Below are positions 18,861 through 27,500 of a stretch of 64,000 nt of DNA, piece by piece; positions within the stretch are counted from its first letter, which is position 1, and each line of letters starts with the position of its first letter. The notes below the pieces were generated by a model. It saw nothing but the letters and a program-made list of their open reading frames with translations. It had not been told where the DNA came from and did no database searches. The stretch spans positions 2,542,001 through 2,606,000 of the forward strand of contig NZ_CP116968.1 in NCBI RefSeq assembly GCF_032051675.1, in the 5' to 3' direction. This DNA is from Candidatus Nitrospira neomarina (GTDB taxonomy: Bacteria > Nitrospirota > Nitrospiria > Nitrospirales > UBA8639). The position numbers and the translations under genes are program-made.

Positions 18861-19630
18861 TCCCACACCTTCCAGGGGGCTTGTCCAGAATTCCACAATT
18901 CATCCAAATAATTTTTCTCTTTCAAGGTATCCATGCAGGACCAAAAGCCAAAATGCCGATATCCCATCATTTGTCCATCTTTAGTCAGACCTTCCAACGG
19001 CTCTTTCTCCCAGGATGTTTCATCATCACGGATGTAATCAATGGCCTTACCATTTAACACAAAAAATCCACCATTTATCCATCCTTCTCCTGATTCAGGT
19101 TTTTCATGAAAGTTACAGATCCTATCTCCTTCATACCCGATTCGTCCAAACCGGGCAGGTGAACGTACAGTGGTTACGGTTGCCAGTTTCCCATGTGAAT
19201 GATGAAACTTAATGACCGATTCAATATCAAGGTCCGCCACGCCGTCACCATACGTAAACAAAAAAGTTTCATCATCACCTAACCACTTTTTAAGACGTTT
19301 GAGCCTTCCACCAGTTTGCGTCTGCATTCCAGTATCAACAAGATGAATTTTCCAGTTTGGCTGTTTGCCGTCATGTATCGTGGTTTTTCCATTCGCTAAA
19401 TCAATCGTAAGATCATTATTGATAGCATAAAAGTTTAGAAAGTATTCCTTAATAACCTCAGCCTTGTACCCTAAAGCCACGATGAACTCGGTGACATTAT
19501 ACGCCGCATATACTTTCATGATATGCCAAAGAATCGGTTTCCCTCCAATCTCTATCATGGGTTTTGGTTTTAAGGCTGTCTCCTCAGAAAATCGAGTCCC
19601 GAATCCACCTGCTAAAATAATAGCTTTCAT
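18857..19630 (-). CDS. rfbF: Glucose-1-phosphate cytidylyltransferase
   Basis: It transfers CMP from CTP to glucose-1-phosphate, giving CDP-glucose. The nucleotidyltransferase signature AGGFGTRFSEETALKPKPM is at residues 7-25, followed by GGKPILWHIMKVYA. TYGDGVADLDI carries the metal-binding Asp, and FHEKPESGEGWINGGFFV is the product-site motif of the RfbF family. At 257 residues it is standard. AAAAGGGA lies before the ATG. It is the first intact biosynthetic gene of the sugar block and overlaps rfbG by four bases, so this pair is tightly coupled. Confidence 0.96.
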   Translation of the reverse strand: MKAIILAGGFGTRFSEETALKPKPMIEIGGKPILWHIMKVYAAYNVTEFIVALGYKAEVIKEYFLNFYAINNDLTIDLANGKTTIHDGKQPNWKIHLVDTGMQTQTGGRLKRLKKWLGDDETFLFTYGDGVADLDIESVIKFHHSHGKLATVTTVRSPARFGRIGYEGDRICNFHEKPESGEGWINGGFFVLNGKAIDYIRDDETSWEKEPLEGLTKDGQMMGYRHFGFWSCMDTLKEKNYLDELWNSGQAPWKVWE

Positions 19631-19849
19631 AATTTTGTCCCTTTTCTTTTTTTCTCGTCAATAATACGACCCAAGCTTAGGACAACTCATAAGTGCTTAA
19701 AAAACGGACAACAAAAGAACTCAGAAGCCCCGCATTCCGTATATCCCGACCTCAATCATTCGCTGCCATCGAACATGAGGCAATCAAGCAAATTTCAACA
19801 CACTCCCATGCACTTCGGCATGAGTTTCCTGCATCAACCATACTTGCCC

Positions 19850-20782
19850 TCAGGCGGTTTTCTTAGACACCTGAACCCTCTCACAGACATATTTTGAAAA
19901 AGGAATAGAGCATGTAAATCCAGGAGAGACCGCATTTAAAAAATGCATGGATTTGTTATCTTCTTCAAGGACAAAATCCATTTAAAGGTTCTTCTCCTTC
20001 ATATTAGCCAATTGTGCTCTTATACTGGTCTTCCCCAGGAGGTCCTACCCTGCCTGCACTCCATTGGGCAAAGCAGAACCCAAGGTGACCAGATGGCTGC
20101 GGGAGTATTTTCTCAACTCTTGAAAAGCCGGTTTTTAAAGTCAAAATTAGGAGTTCAATAAGATGCGTTTGCCTTAATGTGAGATCGATACACTCTTGAA
20201 AACTAAAGTTCTCAAATCGGGGACATGATTCCCGCCAAAAAGCTGAAACGGTCGTTCGTCCGATTTTAGCTTTTCACTCCAAGGTGCCAGTGATTGGACT
20301 TCGAGGAACGGATTCCGCAAATCTTGGACTGGATAATTGTTTGTTGATGTTGTTGGAGAGAACAGGGCTTGCTGACAGGTTTTCACGCGAGGCTCAATAG
20401 CTTTGGCTTCCTCCTCGGTAATGGCTTGTAAATTAATGTCGTTTACTTTTCCACGCCTGAGAAGCTCGTCAAGAGCTGTGTGTTCTTTACAATCTTTGGT
20501 AAGAACGAGCTTTCCACACTTATTCATCGGCATCTGCTTTGATTCACAATATTCCATTAGCCGTTTATTTCCAAGACGTGTAAATTTGCCCGTCAGACTT
20601 TCAGGCGAATAATAAAACCCAGCATGCAACACCCCGCTATTCCGACCGCTGGCCTGAGCGCCACAGTGATTTTCCTTTTCAATAACAGTCACGGTCGCAT
20701 CGGAAAACTGCCGTTTCAGTTGTCGGGCTATATTAATGGCAATGATTCCGCCGCCAATGACCAGAAAGTCTGAGATTGCCAT
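19850..20782 (-). pseudogene. lhgO: Decayed L-2-hydroxyglutarate oxidase gene
   Basis: From the ATG at 20782 (AGGGAA upstream) the frame reads as the FAD-binding N-terminus of LhgO: LVIGGGIIAINIARQL, SGRNSGVLHAGFYY, and so on to LFSPTTST (about residue 150). It then jumps directly to a sequence like YPVPDLRNPFLGV, so roughly 150 residues of the middle are missing, and the frame is soon lost. A third remnant follows on the same strand. It reads SIRAQLANMKEKNL, then DFVLEEDNKSMHFLNAVSPGFT, to a stop at 19850-19852, but carries in-frame stops at 20045-20047 and 19982-19984. Intact family members are about 400 residues. The gene is therefore dead by deletion and point lesions. The match to LhgO is by remembered motifs, not alignment. 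Confidence 0.85.
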
Positions 20783-21583
20783 TTTTTCCCTACAGCAAAT
20801 TCGAGAAAAGTTATTTAGCCCTAAAACTCTGACAAAATTGACCCAATGAAGCATGCCTATGACGTTTTAACCATTTGAAATAATAATCAATCAGGGGAAG
20901 AATAATATCTGGACAACTTGGGCCGAGGCCATCATAGGGGGAATGAATTAAAAAATAAGTCATCCTTAATCTTCTTCAGGGGATAAAAAGAAAAGGTTAA
21001 TCGCATTTTCGTCAAACCATCCATTTCAATTTTTCTAAATTCCTGCTTGGCATTTTCAGTTCTCCTAAAAAATGTCCGAATACCCGGAATGCAATTCTAA
21101 ATTATGGCAATTTTCATCAAATTTAAAAGTAAAATAAGACGACTTCACTTTTTGTCATGGGGGTATGAAAATTCAAGGCCAGTTCCAAAAATAGACAAGC
21201 TGCCGCCATCCCCAGCTAACTGAGTTAATCGGCTTATCGTCAAATTTCCCCGCTCCCAAAAATTCCGAAACTATTCAGACCGCAATGAGAACAAATGGGA
21301 ATATATTAGAAAACACGCTACAAGCGTTTCTCATTCAATTTATTTTATTAATCCTAATGATCTATGCCCTGAAATAGGTGTTTGTTCTTTAAAGTTTTTA
21401 AATAGCCTTGCAGCTACTTAGCGTAATTTATTTGTACGCGTTTTCAACCCTGAAGCAAAAATTAAGGACAAATCGAGGAGTATAATTTTGTTTTTGGAGG
21501 AACCTATTGGCTAGATTTGTTGATTGGTCTTATTTTAAACAATTTTTTTCTCGTAATGGCCAAATTAGCCAATGCAATTCTCA
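20783..21583. other. AT-rich untranslated stretch after the antiterminator gene
   Basis: About 800 bases with no convincing gene on either strand. It is clearly richer in A and T than the flanking genes. It lies in the leader between the RfaH-like gene and the sugar genes, where a recruitment sequence for the antiterminator would be expected if the family rule holds. I looked for a match to the enterobacterial ops core and saw none. A short hairpin-forming patch is at about 21200-21260. Confidence 0.4.
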
Positions 21584-22084
21584 TTACAACACCACACAAT
21601 CGCGATCAAGAACCATACGAACTTGAAATGTCACGGTTTTCATAAGAAGGGCGACTCGTTCCGTCCCATTCAGTTCTTGCTCAAAAATTGCCTCAAAGCC
21701 ATGAAAAGGCTCTTTATGAATACGAACTATTTGTCCAGGTTCCAAGGAAGCTGAAGGGGGTGGGAGAACAGATCTATTGTGAACTCTCTTCCTAATTGAG
21801 TCAATGATTTCTTCTTCCACGACTGCGGGGCCCATCCCAAACTTGACCACCCTCAGAACCCCGTGAGCATAAGTCACTTTCCGGTATCCGGTCTTCATAT
21901 TAACTCTTACAAAGAAATACCCTGGGAATAATACTTCTCCCTCACCCTGAGCCTTATTCCGAGTGTATTTCAATTCCCGTAAACGCGGACAAAAGGTTTC
22001 AATCCCCAACAATCGTAGATTGAACTCCGCGACATCTTCCTGACGGGCTTTACTATGAACGAGGTACCACTGCGAGTCAGACAT
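21584..22084 (-). CDS. NusG/RfaH-type transcription antiterminator of the polysaccharide cluster
   Basis: This is a specialised NusG paralogue (166 residues). The NGN domain (about 5-110) has WYLVHSKARQEDVAEFNL at its start and VLFPGYFFVRVNMKTGYRKV, the hydrophobic patch that touches the RNA polymerase clamp helices. The C-terminal KOW-like part has LEPGQIVRIHKEPFHGFEAIF. The housekeeping nusG normally sits beside secE and ribosomal protein genes; here the gene stands at the head of a long polysaccharide cluster, as RfaH-like and UpxY/LoaP-like proteins do. It should reduce pausing and termination over the roughly 20-kb unit downstream. A promoter and GGAAGGA lie just before the ATG. Confidence 0.9.
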   Translation of the reverse strand: MSDSQWYLVHSKARQEDVAEFNLRLLGIETFCPRLRELKYTRNKAQGEGEVLFPGYFFVRVNMKTGYRKVTYAHGVLRVVKFGMGPAVVEEEIIDSIRKRVHNRSVLPPPSASLEPGQIVRIHKEPFHGFEAIFEQELNGTERVALLMKTVTFQVRMVLDRDCVVL

Positions 22085-22107
22085 TTTATCTTTGTTCCTT
22101 CCATCAG

Positions 22108-22135
22108 ATCATATCAGAAAATTCAACTAACTCAA
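22108..22135 (-). promoter_or_regulatory. Candidate sigma-70 promoter of the polysaccharide cluster
   Basis: On the minus strand TTGAGT (22130-22135) and TATGAT (22108-22113) are separated by 16 bases. The start site would be near 22101, leaving a leader of about 17 bases with GGAAGGA before the antiterminator ATG at 22084. Found by eye; not measured. Confidence 0.55.
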
Positions 22136-23492
22136 CGTCTTACCCAAAAACCATTTTTTCTTTGACAGACAATAAAACAGCATGGAATGTATTTGTCATC
22201 CATCATAAGTCCTTGGACTCCATTGGCAGTATTTTTTTTACAATTACAATCGCCCAGACATCTGAATTGTTTCGGTTTTTCGCTGGTTGAGGCATGCATA
22301 ATCGGAGAACGGGAGACCTCCAATTTCTGCAGCCCGTCAGTATGTCCCCGAGGGACAGGACTGCGGATTTTGACCTGTGGCAAAATCATACCGATATTTG
22401 TCCAGTAGAAACGATGAATAAAACATGTGGGCTTTCCTTGTGGTTTTCCTTTCCGGATTTTCCGGCAATCAGTCGGCTACCAGCAGCTCTCAGCAATCCC
22501 CACGTCAGACTAATGGTTTGGAGCGGACAAAAAGATGTACTAATGCTTGCCTTTGAACGCGGAACTGAATCTTCTAACACACATAACGATATGCCAGGGG
22601 GAAGGAGTGCCGCCGGCCATCCTTTCTACCTGGCATTTGTGCAGTGCCAGGTGGCTGACTCGCCCTGCAGGATTGAATATGAAAGGGATAGCACTTTACA
22701 TTTCTGCTCTTGGTATTAATACACAATAGATAGGGAACATGGTCGGTGGAGGTTGTTATTGTGTTAAGAAATCAGAGGGACCTCCTTGCCGTCATTGACC
22801 ATTGAGGTGTAACACAACGAGAACCAAAGGTAACCGAGGATCCTTCGAGCCTCCCCATAATATCTGTTTGTCAGGACCATGATTTGTTAATCACAATTCG
22901 TAGATTTTGGTTTCACGAATCAATTATTGACAAACTCGGAACAGTTGTGGAAATAGACAGCCAAGAAAATGGCCTTCAGCATCAAAATTCAAACCGGAAT
23001 CAGAAACCCTCCCCTGGTGGGCTCGACCATAAATATGGCTTATTCCTGGGTCACGGACTCAATGACTCTGAGATGGGTATATAGGTTTCAGCCCACACCA
23101 ATTGCCCTACAAGTAGATATAAAGTGGCGATTTAGCCAGGACTTCTCCTCCGGATACCAACAACTGCTTTGGCCAATGGCCTAACTACAAAGAAAAGTGG
23201 AACGGTTAATCCACCATTCCTTCCAAACAGATGCTGACCAAATAGGGCAAAAGAGGCATTGCGCATGAATTACTTATTTCAGAAAAGTATTACTTCCTAA
23301 GCTTGGATTCCTTTACAATTTATAATAAGCTAATCACAACAAGATGATTGCCTTAGTTCAAGAGGTTATCATTCTTGGAGAGAGACTCATCAAATCCATG
23401 TAAAGTTAATCGCCGACCCTACCGAATTACCAAACGGCTCCAACTCTGAAGAAGCACAAGATGGAGCGATCCACTTAGTAGGAGGTCCACAG
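22136..23492. other. 1.36-kb divergent intergenic region
   Basis: No protein that I would defend is encoded here; the short open frames on both strands have implausible composition and no ribosome-binding sites. It separates the minus-strand polysaccharide cluster from the plus-strand TPR gene. TTGTGTTA near 22757 and TAACACAA near 22810 could pair. An AGGAGGT stands at the right end and serves the TPR gene. A TATAAT at about 23319-23324 lacks a good upstream box. Confidence 0.45.
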
Positions 23493-24497
23493 ATGAACAA
23501 GATGAACCCAGTTACCAATAAAGGACCGAAACGTTTCAAATCCCTTGCTGGAAAGATAGGCCAGACAATCAGATCTCCACACAGATTTTTCCTTGTGGGA
23601 ATGACCTGCATGGCACTGGCCATTGGTTGTTTCGGTTTCATCAAGCTGGCCACCGCCCATTCAGGGCTTGAGCCGGAGATTCAAGAAATCACTGAGAAAT
23701 TGATCAAGGATCCAAATAGTGTAGATCTGCTGGTTCGTCGTGGCCAAGTCTATCGGTCCAATGGGAAATACGTCGAATCCTTGCTTGATTTAGAACGGGC
23801 CTGGCTGCTGAACCGCGAGAACCGCACTGTTGTCTTACAACGCGCGCTGACTCTTTCTGCCTTGGGCCGTGACAGGGAAGCCGAAAGCGCCTTAGATTAT
23901 TTTCTCCAGGAAGAGTCAGACCCGAAACGAGTCTTTGCCCTGGCCGAACGCGCGAGCATTCATGCACGAAACGGTCAAACTGAACTGGCCATTATTGACT
24001 TTACCTCAGCCATTCAGTTGCAACCTACAATTGAGCTATACCTTGTTCGGGGGGAGCTCCAGGAATCTTTGGGAAAGCTTGAGGATGCGGCGGCAGGATA
24101 TCAGGATGGCATTGCCAAACTGGGAGATGCCATCTTATTAAAGAAAGGCCTCATTCGTGTCCGGATGATTCAAAAACAATACAGTGAAGCGCTAGCCTTG
24201 GTAGACGAAGAGATAGCTGGCTCCTCAGTAAAAACATCCTGGCACCTCAAACGGGCAGAAATCCTAGATCATATGGGTCGACCAGACGAGGCCAAACTCG
24301 CCAATGAACAGGCATTAGCTGAAGCCAATCGGGTACTGGGAAAACGCCAGACAGCCATGCAATTACTTGCCCGCGCTCAAGTTTATCAAGCTATGGGTCG
24401 AATTGAAGAGGCGAAAAATGACCTCCGTGTGGCTATTCAAAAGACTCCGCATTTTGACGAGGCCAATGAACTTTTAAAAACATTAGAGAGCCGATAG
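23493..24497 (+). CDS. Membrane-anchored TPR protein
   Basis: AGGAGGT six bases before the ATG gives a strong start. One hydrophobic segment at about residues 33-52 follows a basic stretch, so the protein is probably anchored with its repeats in the periplasm. From residue 58 to the end it is a tandem array of about seven tetratricopeptide repeats, such as VDLLVRRGQVYRSNGKYVES and AMQLLARAQVYQAMGRIEEA, with the small residues at helix-packing positions conserved. TPR arrays bind other proteins. It ends 37 bases before the large phosphatase-like gene and may be co-transcribed with it, perhaps helping its export or display. No specific function can be assigned. Confidence 0.85.
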   Translation: MNKMNPVTNKGPKRFKSLAGKIGQTIRSPHRFFLVGMTCMALAIGCFGFIKLATAHSGLEPEIQEITEKLIKDPNSVDLLVRRGQVYRSNGKYVESLLDLERAWLLNRENRTVVLQRALTLSALGRDREAESALDYFLQEESDPKRVFALAERASIHARNGQTELAIIDFTSAIQLQPTIELYLVRGELQESLGKLEDAAAGYQDGIAKLGDAILLKKGLIRVRMIQKQYSEALALVDEEIAGSSVKTSWHLKRAEILDHMGRPDEAKLANEQALAEANRVLGKRQTAMQLLARAQVYQAMGRIEEAKNDLRVAIQKTPHFDEANELLKTLESR

Positions 24498-24534
24498 CTA
24501 CTCGCCAATAGCCCCCACACCGAAAATCAAGCAC

Positions 24535-27500
24535 TTGGAATACTTAAAAAAATCAAAATGGTTTATAGTGTCACTAAGCTGTGCGCTATTTGTGCTGGTG
24601 GCCACTGTGGTGCCAGCCGCCGCAGCTGTTGTGCGGCAACCTTACCTGCAGCTTGTCACCCCCACCTCCATTACGATTATCTGGCGTACCGACCTGAATT
24701 CAGCGGACAATAGCCAGGTAAAATACGGCACGGCGTCCGGCTCCCTGACCCAAACGGCAACCGGTACGGCGGTCACCCGGACCGGGCTCAACGTCAAGGA
24801 TCACATTGTTACCATTACAGGCCTGACGGCTGCCACGAAATATTTCTATAACGTCGGCACCGCGACCGACGGGATACAAGGGGGTGGCACGACCAATCAC
24901 TTTTTTCTCACGGCGCCCCCCGTCGGGTCGGCTACACCTTTTCGAGCATGGGTGCTGGGCGACTCCGGCAATGCCAGTGTCAACCAACGAAATGTGCGGG
25001 ATGCGATGCTGACCGAAACCACATTGAATCCCCCTACTCCCAACCTTATCCTGCACATGGGAGACATCGCGTATGAAAGCGGCACCGACGCGGAATTCAC
25101 CAGCAAACATTTTGCGATCTATCAAGATATTCTCCGCCAGACGCCCCTCTGGCCGACGCTGGGCAACCACGAGGCTCTGTCGGTCACAACTTCCCTGGGC
25201 ATTGGCCCTTACTACGAAGCCCATGTCCTGCCGACCAGCGGCCAAGCAGGAGGGGTAGCTTCCGGCACTGAGGCCTACTATGCCTTTGATTACGCCAATG
25301 TGCATTTTATTGTGCTGGATTCGATGGACAGTAGCCGGGCGCCGGGTTCACCGATGGTGACCTGGTTACAAAATGATCTGGCTTCGACCGGGCAGGAGTG
25401 GGTGATCGCTTTCTGGCATCATCCGCCCTATTCGAAAGGCCACGACTCCGACAATGCTGCCGACTCCGGGGGACGGCTGGTCGACATGCGGGAGAAGATT
25501 CTCCCCATTCTAGAAGCCGGGGGCGTTGATTTGGTCCTTGCGGGACACTCCCATGCTTATGAGCGATCCTACCTCCTGGATGGGGCCTACGGCTATGGCA
25601 CAGCTCCTAACTTTGCCACCCCATCATTCAATACGCTGCAAGCCGATGGCCATATTCTTGATGCGGGAAATGGGAATCCCTCTGGCACGGGAGCGTATCA
25701 AAAAAGTGCCGGGGGTGTTTCACACGAGGGAACGGTCTATGTGGTCGCAGGGCATGGGGGTAAAAGCATTGAAACCAATACTGGATCCCATCCGGTCATG
25801 ACAGTGGTTGACCTGGCCTATGGGTCGGTGCTCTTGGACATTACGGGCAGCAGCCTCACGTTTCGGAATTTACGGGCAGGAGGTGCCATCACCGACACCG
25901 TGGCTATTCAGAAAAATCAGCCGCCACCCTCCCCTTTAACCATTTCGAACCTGACCGTGGCCAGCGGGCAATCATATGTTGTGCCCGCTTCCGGCCTTCA
26001 AGCTGGGAGCACCGTCTATATTGACCGCGGCTATACCTTTACCACGGTCCCTGCCAGCGTACAGGGTGCCACGTACATCCGAACCGCTAATAATGATAAA
26101 ACGGCTACTACTGCGACTTTTCTCAGCTTTACGGTCAATCAACCCGTCTCCGTATCAGTCGCCCATGACGTGCGGCTCACCCCTAAGCCGTCGTGGTTGA
26201 GCACCTTTACAGATACCGGTATAAATCTGGTGACCTCGGATACCACTCTTCGCCTCTTTGCACGGTCATTCCCGGCCGGGACTATTACCCTCGGGGGCAA
26301 TGCCAGTGGTGGGAGCGGCAGCATGTATTCGGTTATCGTCCAACCACAGGGGGGAGGAGGACCGGTTAACCAAGCCCCGAATGGGGTCATCAACACCCCA
26401 ACTGGGGCGCAGACCATCCAGGTGGGCCAGACCGTCACCTTTACTGGCACGGGCACTGATCCTGAACCGAACCTACCCCTTACTCATCGGTGGACCTTTG
26501 GAGCCGGCTCCGGGATTGCTGATCGCACGGTAGAAGACCCCGGCGCCATAACCTTTACAACCGCCGGGGTGTTTACGGTGACCTATACGGTGACGGATGG
26601 CCTGGGATTGGCCGATCCCACCCCCGCGACTGTTCAAGTAACAGTCCAGACACAAGGAACAGGTTTTACCGCCTATAATGACCTCGCCTGGGGCACCGGA
26701 CAGCTCGAAACGAATATCACAAAGTTCACCTCTCCCGTCGGAAACTCAGGCTTACCCAGCAGCGGCATACTTAAAGATTTCACCACCGGCCTCAATACCG
26801 GTGTGACCCTGACTGTGACGGGCGGCGAATTTATCGGAAGTGGCCAAGCCACTCAGGGTGCAAACCCTACCGAGGGAGACGCCTTCACCATATTTAATGG
26901 AAAAGTCAGTACTCTTGGCGTTATCTCCTACGTCGATCAAGTCGCCAACTCGCTCCTGTTGGCCTTTAATGGGCTCAATCCGAGTAAGACCTACGATTTG
27001 TCCTTCTTTGCTCATCGAGATTCTTATGGTTGGGATCGGGCCTCACTCGTGACTCTATCCGGTCAGGACGCGTTTACCAATACTAGTTCGGTCGCCAGCG
27101 ATAATCCCAGTGAGGTCGGCGGGGTGATCTTCTCCGGGCCGTCAGATACCTCGACTCGTCTACCGGCCGACAATGACAAGGGGTACGTCGCGCGATTTAG
27201 CAATATTGCACCAGGCAGCGATGGGAAAGTCGTGCTAACCATTAGCTTCGACGGAAACGTCGCCAGCCAATACACGGGTAAGTATGGCAGTGCAATCCGG
27301 CTGATGGAGTCCGGCGACGGAGGAGGGCCGGTCAACCAAGCCCCGAATGGGGTCATCAACACCCCAACTGGGGCGCAGACCATCCAGGTGGGCCAGACCG
27401 TCACCTTTACTGGCACGGGCACTGATCCTGAACCGAACCTACCCCTTACTCATCGGTGGACCTTTGGAGCCGGCTCCGGGATTGCTGATCGCACGGTAGA

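Noticed and set aside
21185-21265. c-di-GMP-I riboswitch
   Set aside because: Only a partial resemblance to the first half of the aptamer; the conserved second half is absent. Kept only as a weak observation.
22294-22719. Open frame of 141 codons on the plus strand
   Set aside because: No ribosome-binding site, no known motif and a composition unlike the neighbouring proteins; competing frames exist on the other strand.
23310-23324. Promoter for the TPR gene with TATAAT
   Set aside because: No acceptable -35 sequence at 16-18 bases; left unassigned.
24700-25305. Long antisense frame of 201 codons under the phosphatase gene, also present at 31996-32595
   Set aside because: It exists twice only because the phosphatase DNA is duplicated; the sense strand has a full set of conserved motifs, so this is a shadow.
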